A stretch of DNA of 64,000 nucleotides from Porphyromonas gingivalis ATCC 33277. GTDB lineage: Bacteria > Bacteroidota > Bacteroidia > Bacteroidales > Porphyromonadaceae. The translations under genes were made by a program, and so were the position numbers. Numbering within the stretch: position 1 is the first letter of the stretch; every line of letters begins with the position of its first letter. The DNA is taken from assembly GCF_000010505.1 (NCBI RefSeq), contig NC_010729.1, positions 2,053,501 to 2,117,500 on the forward strand, read 5' to 3'. This document shows, in pieces, positions 57,159 through 64,000 of the stretch. The notes below the pieces were generated by a model that did not search any database, was not told the DNA's origin, and saw only the letters and a list, made by a program, of their open reading frames with translations.

Positions 57159-57785
57159 TCAGATCCCGGCTTTGTTCCTTATAATATATTCCTTATGTGT
57201 GCCGCTCCCCGTGGAGTCGATCAGACCCTCGCGATCGAAAGCGCGCAATTCTTCCGCGGCAGCGGTACGTCCCAGCCCCGTAAGTCTGCAATAATCGGCC
57301 ACCTTGAGCAAGCTATGGCCATCGAGATGGCGCAAGGCCAAGGCCAGCCGCTCTTCGCGAGTCAAATTGGGCCGACGGGGACGGCGTACCGTAGTTCGCA
57401 CCAGATGAACGCGAGTACGAGCCTCGAGAATCAATGCCTTGTCGGGGCGGAAATTGACACCTCCTATCGTCACGCTGGCGGCATTGCGGCGTGTGCCGCC
57501 TTCGGCCTCCTCGGGTTCTACGCCTTTGTGCAAGGTGAGCGAAGCGGAGAAAGAGCCGATCTCCTCTATCTTCACCGTATATCCCGAAGCCACGCCGTGG
57601 GCTATCGTCCGAGCCAAGGCCGTAACCAACCCTTTGACTTCACCCGGGGAGAATGTCGATTGGGAGGAAATCAGATCGGCTATCTCGTCCAGCCCCATCG
57701 TGCCTCGGCTGATCATTTTCGGATACATCGTCCGCTTGCCCTTGCCTTGCATATCGGGCATTTCTCTCATCACAAACTTGGCCAT
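57159..57785 (-). CDS. HU-like DNA-binding protein (histone-like family) with extra C-terminal domain
   Basis: The 208-residue protein has an HU-type fold in residues 1-125 (PKMISRGTMGLDEIADLISSQS, HGVASGYTVKIEEIGSFSASL, GVNFRPDKAL). From about residue 130 it continues with a Arg-rich linker and a winged-helix-like domain (LTREERLALALRHLDGHSLLKVADYCRLTGLGRTAAAEELRAF). It resembles the Bacteroidota histone-like family used in nucleoid structure or regulation. Palindromes and repeat motifs lie just upstream. Confidence 0.85.
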   Translation of the reverse strand: MAKFVMREMPDMQGKGKRTMYPKMISRGTMGLDEIADLISSQSTFSPGEVKGLVTALARTIAHGVASGYTVKIEEIGSFSASLTLHKGVEPEEAEGGTRRNAASVTIGGVNFRPDKALILEARTRVHLVRTTVRRPRRPNLTREERLALALRHLDGHSLLKVADYCRLTGLGRTAAAEELRAFDREGLIDSTGSGTHKEYIIRNKAGI

Positions 57786-57842
57786 TTCTTCTGTACAGCT
57801 ATATCGGTTTACTCATCGCCGGTCAATTGTTTTCTTCCGGGC

Positions 57843-57859
57843 CGGGAAAAATTTTCCCG
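57843..57859. promoter_or_regulatory. perfect palindrome near the HU-like gene promoter, possible operator
   Basis: CGGGAAAA-A-TTTTCCCG is a perfect 8-bp inverted repeat, just downstream of the -7 element at 57868 and 58 nt before the HU-like start. It sits where a repressor could block initiation. Confidence 0.5.
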
Positions 57860-57867
57860 ACAACCGA

Positions 57868-57875
57868 CAAAAATA
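57868..57875 (-). promoter_or_regulatory. -7 element of the HU-like gene
   Basis: The minus strand reads TATTTTTG, a full match to TAnnTTTG, 83 nt before the start at 57785. Confidence 0.55.
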
Positions 57876-57899
57876 AATTATCCGGCCGGAAAATCTCTA

Positions 57900-57986
57900 T
57901 CCGAAGCCTTCGGATATGTAAATAAAGTCTTTGGATATATGTTCAAAAGCTTTGTTTATATATCCGAAACCTTTGAATAAAGAATT
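57900..57986. repeat. three imperfect copies of a TTCGGATATRTAAAYAAAG motif
   Basis: Forward copies begin at about 57914 (TTCGGATATGTAAATAAAG) and 57932 (TTTGGATATATGTTCAAAAG), and an inverted copy lies at about 57951-57969 (CTTTGTTTATATATCCGAA). A partial fourth, CCTTTGAATAAAG, follows. The first is also half of the palindrome ATCCGAAGCCTTCGGAT. Such phased AT-rich motifs may bind a regulator. Confidence 0.6.
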
Positions 57987-58130
57987 GCAGGACGGCTTTC
58001 CAACTTTTCCGTACTGCAGAAAAAACTTTCTCCGGCCGGAACTGATCATTTATAAAATAAAGAAACAGACAGAAATAACCGATGAAGACTAAGAAATGAC
58101 ATATTAAAGCATTGATACGGCAGATATTCA

Positions 58131-58138
58131 TACTTTTG
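58131..58138 (+). promoter_or_regulatory. -7 element candidate of the tsaC operon
   Basis: TACTTTTG matches TAnnTTTG. The leader to tsaC would be about 55 nt. No clear -33 is seen. Confidence 0.5.
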
Positions 58139-58196
58139 CCCGTGAAGGAGTGAGCGCACTCGGCTCTCTCGAAAAAATAGAGATATACCCATCGAT

Positions 58197-58772
58197 ATGC
58201 TCAACGATATTCAGAGAAGTGAAGCGAAGAAAGCCGCCGAAGTCATGCGCAAAGGCGGCATCATCCTTTACCCGACAGATACCATTTGGGGAATAGGCTG
58301 CGATGCCACGAACGAGGAAGCCGTCCGGCGGATTTACCGGCTGAAAGAAAGAGCGGACAGCAAGAGCATGCTCGTCCTCATCGATTCGGAAGCGAAGCTC
58401 CAAGGCCTCATGGACGAAGTGCCGGAGTTGGCCTGGGATCTGATCGAGCTGACGACCAAACCGCTGACCATCATCTATCCTCAGGCCAAAGGCGTGGTGC
58501 CGGCACTCATCGCTTCGGACGGATCGCTGGGTATTCGCCTGACGCGTGAAACCTTCTCTGCCGAGCTATGCAGACTGATGCGCGTCCCCATAGTATCCAC
58601 GTCGGCCAATATCAGCGGCCAACCCTCGGCACGGACTTTCGGCGAGATCGCTCCGGCCATCTTAGACGGTGTGGATTATATAGTGGAGTGCCGGCGCGAA
58701 GAGCCGGCCGGTCAGGCCTCTTCGATCATTCGACTCGGCACAAGGGGAGAAGTGGAGGTGATCCGCCAATGA
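58197..58772 (+). CDS. tsaC: L-threonylcarbamoyladenylate synthase (TsaC/YrdC/Sua5 type)
   Basis: TsaC makes threonylcarbamoyl-AMP for the t6A modification of tRNA. The 191-residue protein is the short form without the Sua5 domain. ILYPTDTIWGIGCDA near residue 23, KERADSKSMLVLI and PIVSTSANISGQPS near 135 match the family. Its stop overlaps the start of the next gene (ATGA at 58769-58772). Confidence 0.96.
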   Translation: MLNDIQRSEAKKAAEVMRKGGIILYPTDTIWGIGCDATNEEAVRRIYRLKERADSKSMLVLIDSEAKLQGLMDEVPELAWDLIELTTKPLTIIYPQAKGVVPALIASDGSLGIRLTRETFSAELCRLMRVPIVSTSANISGQPSARTFGEIAPAILDGVDYIVECRREEPAGQASSIIRLGTRGEVEVIRQ

Positions 58773-60175
58773 CACGTATGCAGCTACACCGCCTGCGCTA
58801 TCTGCTGGCAGATGTCTTCGGTATTGTGGCTTCCTATTTGAGCTACAATACGCTGCGTTACCTCACGGAAGAGCAAGAGCGCATATACTCCACTCTGTCC
58901 GAATATCTCTTCAACGCCAAGAGCCTGTGGGTGGGGATCCTCTATCTGCTTTTCTGGCTCTCTCTCTTCGCCCTCTCGGGATACTACAACAAACCCATAG
59001 CCAAAAGCCGAATATCCGAACTGCTGACGACCGTGGCGTCGGTGCTGGTCGGATCCGTCGTCGTCTTTCTGCTGCTCGTGGTGGACGACATCGTACACGA
59101 CACGGCGCTCTACCTGCGGCTCTTCTTTATGATGGTGGCGACTGTGTTGCCTTGGGTATATTTCCCCCGTCTATGGGTGACGACCTTCGGCATCAAAGAG
59201 CGAAAAAAGACAAAGGGTTATCATCGGGTGCTGCTCATCGGGAGCGGCACGATAGCCGAAGAGACGGCTTCGTGGCTGAAGTCCGTAAACGACATGGCCA
59301 CCACGCGGCTCCACTTCGTCCCTCCGACGACGAGAGAGGGATTCGAGCAGTCGCTCAAGTCCTTTGCCACGCTTGTCGCCGAAGCGGTGAAAGAGAGCAA
59401 GCCCCATCAGATCATCCTCGCCGTGGATTGCCCCGATGCCAGCTTCATCAGTCTGCTCCTTTACCAGCTCTATCCCTTCCACATGCCGGTATGCGTGCCG
59501 ATGCGCAGCATGCTTTTCGCCGGAGCCAAAGTAAATGTACAGGGGATGAAAGGAGAGCCTATGGTGGACATGACGGCCACCAACATGAGCGAATGCGCCA
59601 AGAGCATCAAGTGGTTCGCCGACCGGCTGTTCTCCCTTTTGATGTTGATTCTGCTGATTCCGGTCTATGCCGTGATCGCCGTTCTGGTCAAGCGTTCGTC
59701 GAGAGGCCCCGTCTTCTTCGGACAGGAGCGTATCGGACTTCACGGCCGGCCGTTTACGATCTATAAGTTTCGCACCATGTACCTCGATGCCGAGAAGGAC
59801 GGCCCGAGTCTCAGCTTCGATGGCGATTCGCGGGTCACACCCATCGGGCGCATCTTGCGCAAATACCGGATGGACGAATTGCCTCAGTTCTGGAATGTGC
59901 TTCGGGGCGATATGAGCTTCGTGGGGCCGCGCCCCGAACGGGCTTTCTACATCCGGCAACTCGTGGAGCGTGCTCCCTACTACTATCTGCTGCACAATGT
60001 CCGTCCGGGCATCACCTCCTGGGGCATGGTACGATACGGCTATGCTTCCACTCTGGATGAAATGCTGGAACGCCTGCAATACGATTTTCTGTACTACGAG
60101 AATATGAGCCTCAGGCTGGATATAGAAGTACTGTTATATACTTGCCAAACGATTTTTAAAGGATTGGGGAAATGA
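58769..60175 (+). CDS. polyprenyl glycosylphosphotransferase (WbaP-like initiating sugar transferase)
   Basis: The 468-residue protein transfers the first sugar phosphate to undecaprenyl phosphate. The start at 58769 is set by the ATGA overlap with tsaC. Four N-terminal spans are followed by a Rossmann-like middle domain (HRVLLIGSGTIAEE) and a C-terminal catalytic domain with one membrane segment (DRLFSLLMLILLIP), YKFRTM near residue 331 and YRMDELPQFWNVLRGD with the Asp-Glu pair. P. gingivalis WbaP-type transferases act in A-LPS synthesis; that role is inferred. Confidence 0.9.
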   Translation: MTRMQLHRLRYLLADVFGIVASYLSYNTLRYLTEEQERIYSTLSEYLFNAKSLWVGILYLLFWLSLFALSGYYNKPIAKSRISELLTTVASVLVGSVVVFLLLVVDDIVHDTALYLRLFFMMVATVLPWVYFPRLWVTTFGIKERKKTKGYHRVLLIGSGTIAEETASWLKSVNDMATTRLHFVPPTTREGFEQSLKSFATLVAEAVKESKPHQIILAVDCPDASFISLLLYQLYPFHMPVCVPMRSMLFAGAKVNVQGMKGEPMVDMTATNMSECAKSIKWFADRLFSLLMLILLIPVYAVIAVLVKRSSRGPVFFGQERIGLHGRPFTIYKFRTMYLDAEKDGPSLSFDGDSRVTPIGRILRKYRMDELPQFWNVLRGDMSFVGPRPERAFYIRQLVERAPYYYLLHNVRPGITSWGMVRYGYASTLDEMLERLQYDFLYYENMSLRLDIEVLLYTCQTIFKGLGK

Positions 60176-61968
60176 AGGATAAGGAAACGAGTCGCTACGG
60201 GTGGTTCTTGCACTTCCTCCTTTGGCGCGAAAGGCACATAAACGAAAGGCTTTTTCTCATCATCTTGAGCCTCATTATCGGTATCCTCTCGGCTTTTGCC
60301 GCCGTTCTGCTCAAGAATACGATACACATCATCCAGCACTTCGCATTCGACCGCATTCGCGAAACGAGCTATCTCTATCTCATTTTCCCCGTCGTGGGTA
60401 TTTTGATCACGTGGCTATTTGTGCGCTACGTGGTTCGGGACGACATCGGCCATGGGGTGACGAAGATTTTGTTTGCGATCTCTCAGCGCAAAAGCCGCAT
60501 CAAGCCGCACAATATGTGGAGCTCGCTTGCAGCCAGTTCCATTACGATCGGCTTCGGCGGATCGGTCGGAGCCGAATCCCCCATCGTACTGACGGGGGCT
60601 GCCATCGGCTCCAACCTCGGCCGGCTCTTCCGCATGGAGCAGAAGACGCTGATGCTCCTCGTGGGGTGTGGGGCCGCAGGTGCCATTTCGGGGATCTTCA
60701 AGGCTCCGATCACGGGGTTGGTATTCGTCATCGAAGTCCTCCTGCTGGATCTGACCATGTCGTCCGTGCTGCCGCTGCTGATCAGCTCGGTCAGTGCCGC
60801 CGCCGTATCCTATATTATCACGGGGCAGGGAGCCATGTTCAGCTTTACGCTCAACGATCCTTTTTCGATGGATCGCATCCCCTATGCTCTGCTACTGGGT
60901 GTATTCTGCGGACTGGTATCTTTCTACTTCTCCAAGGTCATGTTCGTCTTCGAGAGCAAACTCAAGAACTTTCCACACTATCGCCAACGCTACCTCATAT
61001 CAGCCTTTATCCTCTGCGGTCTGATCTTCCTTTTCCCTCCGCTATACGGTGAGGGCTACGATACGATCAACGCCCTGCTCGGCGGCCAGTACAGCTCTTT
61101 GATGGATGGCAGCCTGTTCGAGCCGTATTCCAATTCCTATTGGGTGCTGTTCGTTTTCCTCGGATTTATCATCATCACGAAGGTGTTCGCTTCCGTAGCC
61201 ACCAATTCGGGCGGAGGCTGCGGCGGACTTTTCGCGCCCAGTCTGTTCATGGGAGCACTGAGCGGATTCATCTTTGCCTATGCGCTGAACTTCTTTCCCT
61301 TCATCGAGGTCTATCTGCCACAGAAAAACTTTGCTCTCCTCGGCATGGCCGGAGTGATGGCCGCGGTCATGCACGCGCCGCTGACAGGTATTTTCCTGAT
61401 CGCCGAGCTGACCGGCGGATACAATCTTTTCCTTCCGCTCATGCTCGTGAGTACGAGTTCGTACGCCACCATCCGCCTTTTCATGCCGCACAGCATCTAT
61501 TCGCTCCGTTTGGCACAGAAAGGAAAGCTGCTGACGCATCAGAAAGACAAGGCCGTGCTGACGCTTATGACGCTGGATGCGGTGATAGAAAAGGATTTCG
61601 AACCGGTCAAACCCGATATGACTCTGGGAGATGTCGTACACGTGTTCGGTATCAGCCATCGCAATGTCTTCCCCGTCCTGGACGAGAACAACCTGCTGAT
61701 GGGGCTGGTATTGCTGGACAATATCCGCAATATCATGTTCCGGCCGGAGCTGTATGAGAGATTCAAGGTCAGCCGCTTCATGGTTTCTCCTCCGGCCAAA
61801 ATAGTCAATACGATGTCCATGGAGACCATCATGCGGATCTTCGACGACACCAAGGCTTGGAACCTGCCTGTCATAGACGAGCAGGGATGTTATCTCGGAT
61901 TCGTGTCCAAATCCAAGATCTTCAACTCTTACAGGGAGGTATTGGTGGAGACGTTCTCCGGCGATTGA
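60172..61968 (+). CDS. ClC chloride channel/transporter with CBS domains
   Basis: The 598-residue protein overlaps the transferase by ATGA. It has the ClC signatures GSVGAESPIVLTG (gating Glu, near residues 128-133), CGAAGAISGIFKAPITG and GGCGGLFAPSLF. The residue after the gating Glu is Ser where GxEGP is usual. Two CBS domains occupy about 455-595 (LGDVVHVFGISHRNVFPVLDENN and MRIFDDTKAWNLPVIDEQG), which often bind adenine nucleotides. Its 3-prime end overlaps the convergent mscS by 40 bp. Confidence 0.93.
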   Translation: MKDKETSRYGWFLHFLLWRERHINERLFLIILSLIIGILSAFAAVLLKNTIHIIQHFAFDRIRETSYLYLIFPVVGILITWLFVRYVVRDDIGHGVTKILFAISQRKSRIKPHNMWSSLAASSITIGFGGSVGAESPIVLTGAAIGSNLGRLFRMEQKTLMLLVGCGAAGAISGIFKAPITGLVFVIEVLLLDLTMSSVLPLLISSVSAAAVSYIITGQGAMFSFTLNDPFSMDRIPYALLLGVFCGLVSFYFSKVMFVFESKLKNFPHYRQRYLISAFILCGLIFLFPPLYGEGYDTINALLGGQYSSLMDGSLFEPYSNSYWVLFVFLGFIIITKVFASVATNSGGGCGGLFAPSLFMGALSGFIFAYALNFFPFIEVYLPQKNFALLGMAGVMAAVMHAPLTGIFLIAELTGGYNLFLPLMLVSTSSYATIRLFMPHSIYSLRLAQKGKLLTHQKDKAVLTLMTLDAVIEKDFEPVKPDMTLGDVVHVFGISHRNVFPVLDENNLLMGLVLLDNIRNIMFRPELYERFKVSRFMVSPPAKIVNTMSMETIMRIFDDTKAWNLPVIDEQGCYLGFVSKSKIFNSYREVLVETFSGD

Positions 61969-62927
61969 GCTTCCGTACTTTTCCCCCTTCGCTCCTGCCC
62001 GGCGGCGGATCCGTGTATCGTAAGCTGCGGGAACGGGAATGCTATACCCTGACGATTGAATTCGCTATAGATTCGTTCGTTTATATCCCAGTAAACATTC
62101 CACAGGTCGTCCGTCGCACACCATGCACGTGCCATCACCCTCACAGAGCTGTCGGCCAATTCCTTCAAGACCACGGCGGGGAGGGGGTCTTTGATAATAC
62201 GCGGTTCCTCATCGATCAGACGCAGCAGCAGCGTTTTCACCCGATCGAAGTCCTCGTTGTATTCGATCCCGATGATCCATTCGTTCCGACGCACCGCCAT
62301 GCGGCTGTAGTTGATGATCACATTGCTGCTGAGTAAGCCATTGGGGATGAAGATGTACTTGTTCTCGAACGTCATTACCGTGGTGTGGAAAAGCGTCACG
62401 CCATCCACGACCCCTTCCACGTTGTTGGAGACGATGTAGTCCCCCACTTTGAACGGTTTAGTCAGCAGCACGATCAGACCGCCGGCCAGATTCTGAAGCT
62501 GTCCGCTCAGACCCATCCCGACAGCCACACCCACCGAAGCCAGCAAGGCCGCGAGCGAAACCGGTTGGAAACCCAATGTGGAGATAATGATGACGATCAG
62601 CAGCACAAAGCCCCCGATATTGGCAAAGGAGCGAAGGAAAGTACGCGCTGCCGGCTCGAACGAACGACGAACCATGATCCGATCGAGCCACTTGACAAGA
62701 GCATTCAGCAGCAGCTTGCCCAGATAGAAAGCCACCAGGGCGATGAGCACCTTGATACCGAAGCTCAACGCCTTGCCGCCCCACTGCGTGAGCAGCTCCG
62801 TCCATTGCGAAGGCTTGATCTCTTTGATTTGCTTGAGTGCTTCGGGCGAAACGACTTCTGCTATTTTATTGACTTTAGTTGTATCAACGGGAAGATTTTG
62901 CAGTGGGAAAAGGATTTTCAAACCCAT
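61929..62927 (-). CDS. MscS family mechanosensitive channel
   Basis: The start at 62927 (MGLKILFPLQNLP) gives 332 residues; a longer frame has no family support. Three membrane spans (about 55-130) end in the pore helix VSLAALLASVGVAVGMGLSG, then LQNLAGGLIVLLTKPFKVGDYI and a beta-domain with IFIPNGLLSSNVIINYS, all MscS hallmarks. Such channels release solutes on osmotic downshock. The gene is divergent from the TPR gene and convergent with the ClC gene. Confidence 0.93.
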   Translation of the reverse strand: MGLKILFPLQNLPVDTTKVNKIAEVVSPEALKQIKEIKPSQWTELLTQWGGKALSFGIKVLIALVAFYLGKLLLNALVKWLDRIMVRRSFEPAARTFLRSFANIGGFVLLIVIIISTLGFQPVSLAALLASVGVAVGMGLSGQLQNLAGGLIVLLTKPFKVGDYIVSNNVEGVVDGVTLFHTTVMTFENKYIFIPNGLLSSNVIINYSRMAVRRNEWIIGIEYNEDFDRVKTLLLRLIDEEPRIIKDPLPAVVLKELADSSVRVMARAWCATDDLWNVYWDINERIYSEFNRQGIAFPFPQLTIHGSAAGQERRGKSTEAQSPENVSTNTSL

Positions 62928-63013
62928 ACTATTCGTTACTTTTATGTCGTTAATAGAGGCGGAAAGACCGGCCGAGACGCTGTCGGCCGGTATGCTTTCC
63001 GCACTGTCACGGA

Positions 63014-63021
63014 CAAAAATA
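63014..63021 (-). promoter_or_regulatory. -7 element of the mscS gene
   Basis: The minus strand reads TATTTTTG, a full match to TAnnTTTG, 87 nt before the mscS start and overlapping the upstream edge of the divergent TPR gene at 63030. Confidence 0.45.
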
Positions 63022-63029
63022 TAGAAATT

Positions 63030-63914
63030 ATGACGGATAGATTCCTGCGCATCCTTCGGCTTTCGGCCCTTTGCCTGCTCTTTTCGACCCTTCTGCCGCC
63101 ACTCTTCGGACAGCCAACTACCGCCCGACAGGACAGCCTGCCGGCAGACTACACACGGCTCATCGACCGCTCCTTCGAAGCCCTCGGACAGGGCAACCTC
63201 GAGCTGGCCGAGCAAGCACTCCGTCAGGCCATCAAAGCCTATCCCGACCTGCCCTCCGGCTATGCCCTGATGAACAACCTCGGTGCCATCCAGCAGAGAC
63301 AGGGCAAGCCGGAAGAAGCCCTGCTCACCTACAGCGCAGCCCTGCAAAAGCTCCCCGACGACAAGCTCCTGCGCACGAACAGAGCCATGCTCCTGACCGA
63401 AATGGGACGGACGGACGAAGCCATATTCGACTACAACGAACTGCTCAGGGCAGAGCCGGACAACGAGATCTTCCACTACGGCAGAGCCATGCTCTACCTG
63501 GCCAAAGGAATGTACGGCGATGCCGAGTCGGATCTGGAAGAAATCCTCCGCATCAATGACTCCTCGCTCAAAGCCCGTCTCGGCATCGCCCTGGTGGCAA
63601 CGATGAAAGGCGAATACGACAAAGCCGAACGGCTCTACAACTACGTGATAGACAAACTCCCGAAAAACGCCGCAGCCTACGAAGGGCGCGCCCGCCTCTT
63701 CCTGAACAAGGGAATGAAAGGCTACGCCCTGCGCGACATCAACAAAGCCTTCGAATGCGCCACACCGCCTGCCGCCTCCCTCTTCGTGCTGCGAGGCGAG
63801 ATCAACGCCGCCATAGGCGACAAGAAAGCGGCGGCCGACGATTACGCCGCAGCCGAGAGTCGCGGCTATAGCAAGGAGAGCCTCGACGTCCTACGCGCAG
63901 CCCTCCGCAAATAA
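63030..63914 (+). CDS. secreted TPR-repeat protein
   Basis: The start at 63030 gives 294 residues with a signal peptide (MTDRFLRILRLSALCLLFSTLLPPLFGQ). The rest is about six TPR motifs, such as GNLELAEQALRQAIKAYPDLPSGYALMNN and GMYGDAESDLEEILRIND, so it is a scaffold for protein contacts, in the periplasm or at the outer membrane. I see no lipobox. Function is unknown. The remaining 86 bases of the window hold nothing recognisable. Confidence 0.85.
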   Translation: MTDRFLRILRLSALCLLFSTLLPPLFGQPTTARQDSLPADYTRLIDRSFEALGQGNLELAEQALRQAIKAYPDLPSGYALMNNLGAIQQRQGKPEEALLTYSAALQKLPDDKLLRTNRAMLLTEMGRTDEAIFDYNELLRAEPDNEIFHYGRAMLYLAKGMYGDAESDLEEILRINDSSLKARLGIALVATMKGEYDKAERLYNYVIDKLPKNAAAYEGRARLFLNKGMKGYALRDINKAFECATPPAASLFVLRGEINAAIGDKKAAADDYAAAESRGYSKESLDVLRAALRK

Positions 63915-64000
63915 TCAAGGACGACTGCAAAAACGAAAAAAAGACTAACTGAAAGCCGTTTTTCACGCTTCTGCTAGACGAAACACGAAGTCCGTGAAGT

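Larger units (their letters stand above)
57786..58196. other. intergenic region between the HU-like gene and tsaC (divergent)
   Basis: It holds the HU-like promoter, the palindrome, the TTCGGATAT repeats and two CCGGCCGG palindromes (near 57882 and 58032). The right end is the tsaC leader; a TACTTTTG near 58131 is a possible -7 element for tsaC. Confidence 0.6.

Overview
This window looks like chromosomal DNA of Porphyromonas, most likely P. gingivalis or a very close relative. The evidence is a Bacteroidales gene set (DUF4295, DUF4954, GLPGLI, HU-like histone family, PiT with fused PhoU-like tail), the type IX secretion lipoprotein PorW, promoters of the Bacteroidota TAnnTTTG type, and two insertion sequences that resemble IS195 (IS982 family) and IS1126 (IS5 family). 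No database search was possible; species and family names are recognised from protein motifs.

Layout. 1-1289: AT-rich end of an RHS-type polymorphic toxin, ATGA-coupled to a probable secreted immunity protein. 1713-11300: housekeeping block with metK, a TPP-riboswitch-controlled thiamine salvage operon (TonB receptor, PnuT-type transporter, thiamine pyrophosphokinase), rsgA, frr, pyrH and a DUF4954 beta-helix protein. 11301-15915: accessory segment holding a broken transposase fragment, an intact IS982-type IS, two low-GC secreted-protein genes and an IS1126-like copy killed by an in-frame amber codon. 16022-34090: one long minus-strand ribosomal superoperon (rpsL-rpsG-fusA-rpsJ-S10-spc-alpha, ending with rpoA and rplQ). 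34687-50279: DUF3667 membrane protein, aroA, a metal ABC permease, porW, a lipoprotein hydrolase, mdh, an AI-2E-family protein, glnS, DedA and YitT proteins, then an epimerase to 51302. 51303-52022: convergent intergenic region carrying a 545-bp MITE-like element with a 22-bp-period array. 52023-63914: CoA-transferase, the small L28-L33-DUF4295 operon, PiT phosphate transporter, HU-like protein, a tsaC / sugar-transferase / ClC operon, MscS and a TPR protein.

How the parts work together. The superoperon and the L28/L33/DUF4295 operon build the ribosome; L36 and L33 have lost most zinc ligands. The thiamine operon forms an outer-membrane to cytosol uptake and pyrophosphorylation route under TPP feedback. 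The aroA to porW run has overlapping genes and is probably one transcript. The tsaC, WbaP-like transferase and ClC genes overlap by ATGA and are translationally coupled.

Most unusual signals: (1) a MITE-like element whose ends match the IS982-type IS at 11976-13047, flanked by a 6-bp AAACAT duplication and carrying 12-13 variant 22-bp units; (2) a family of about 70-150-bp intergenic repeats, three copies in the window, with an invariant 17-nt apical loop on a hairpin; (3) symmetric sequence motifs upstream of the HU-like gene; (4) the edge toxin/immunity pair.
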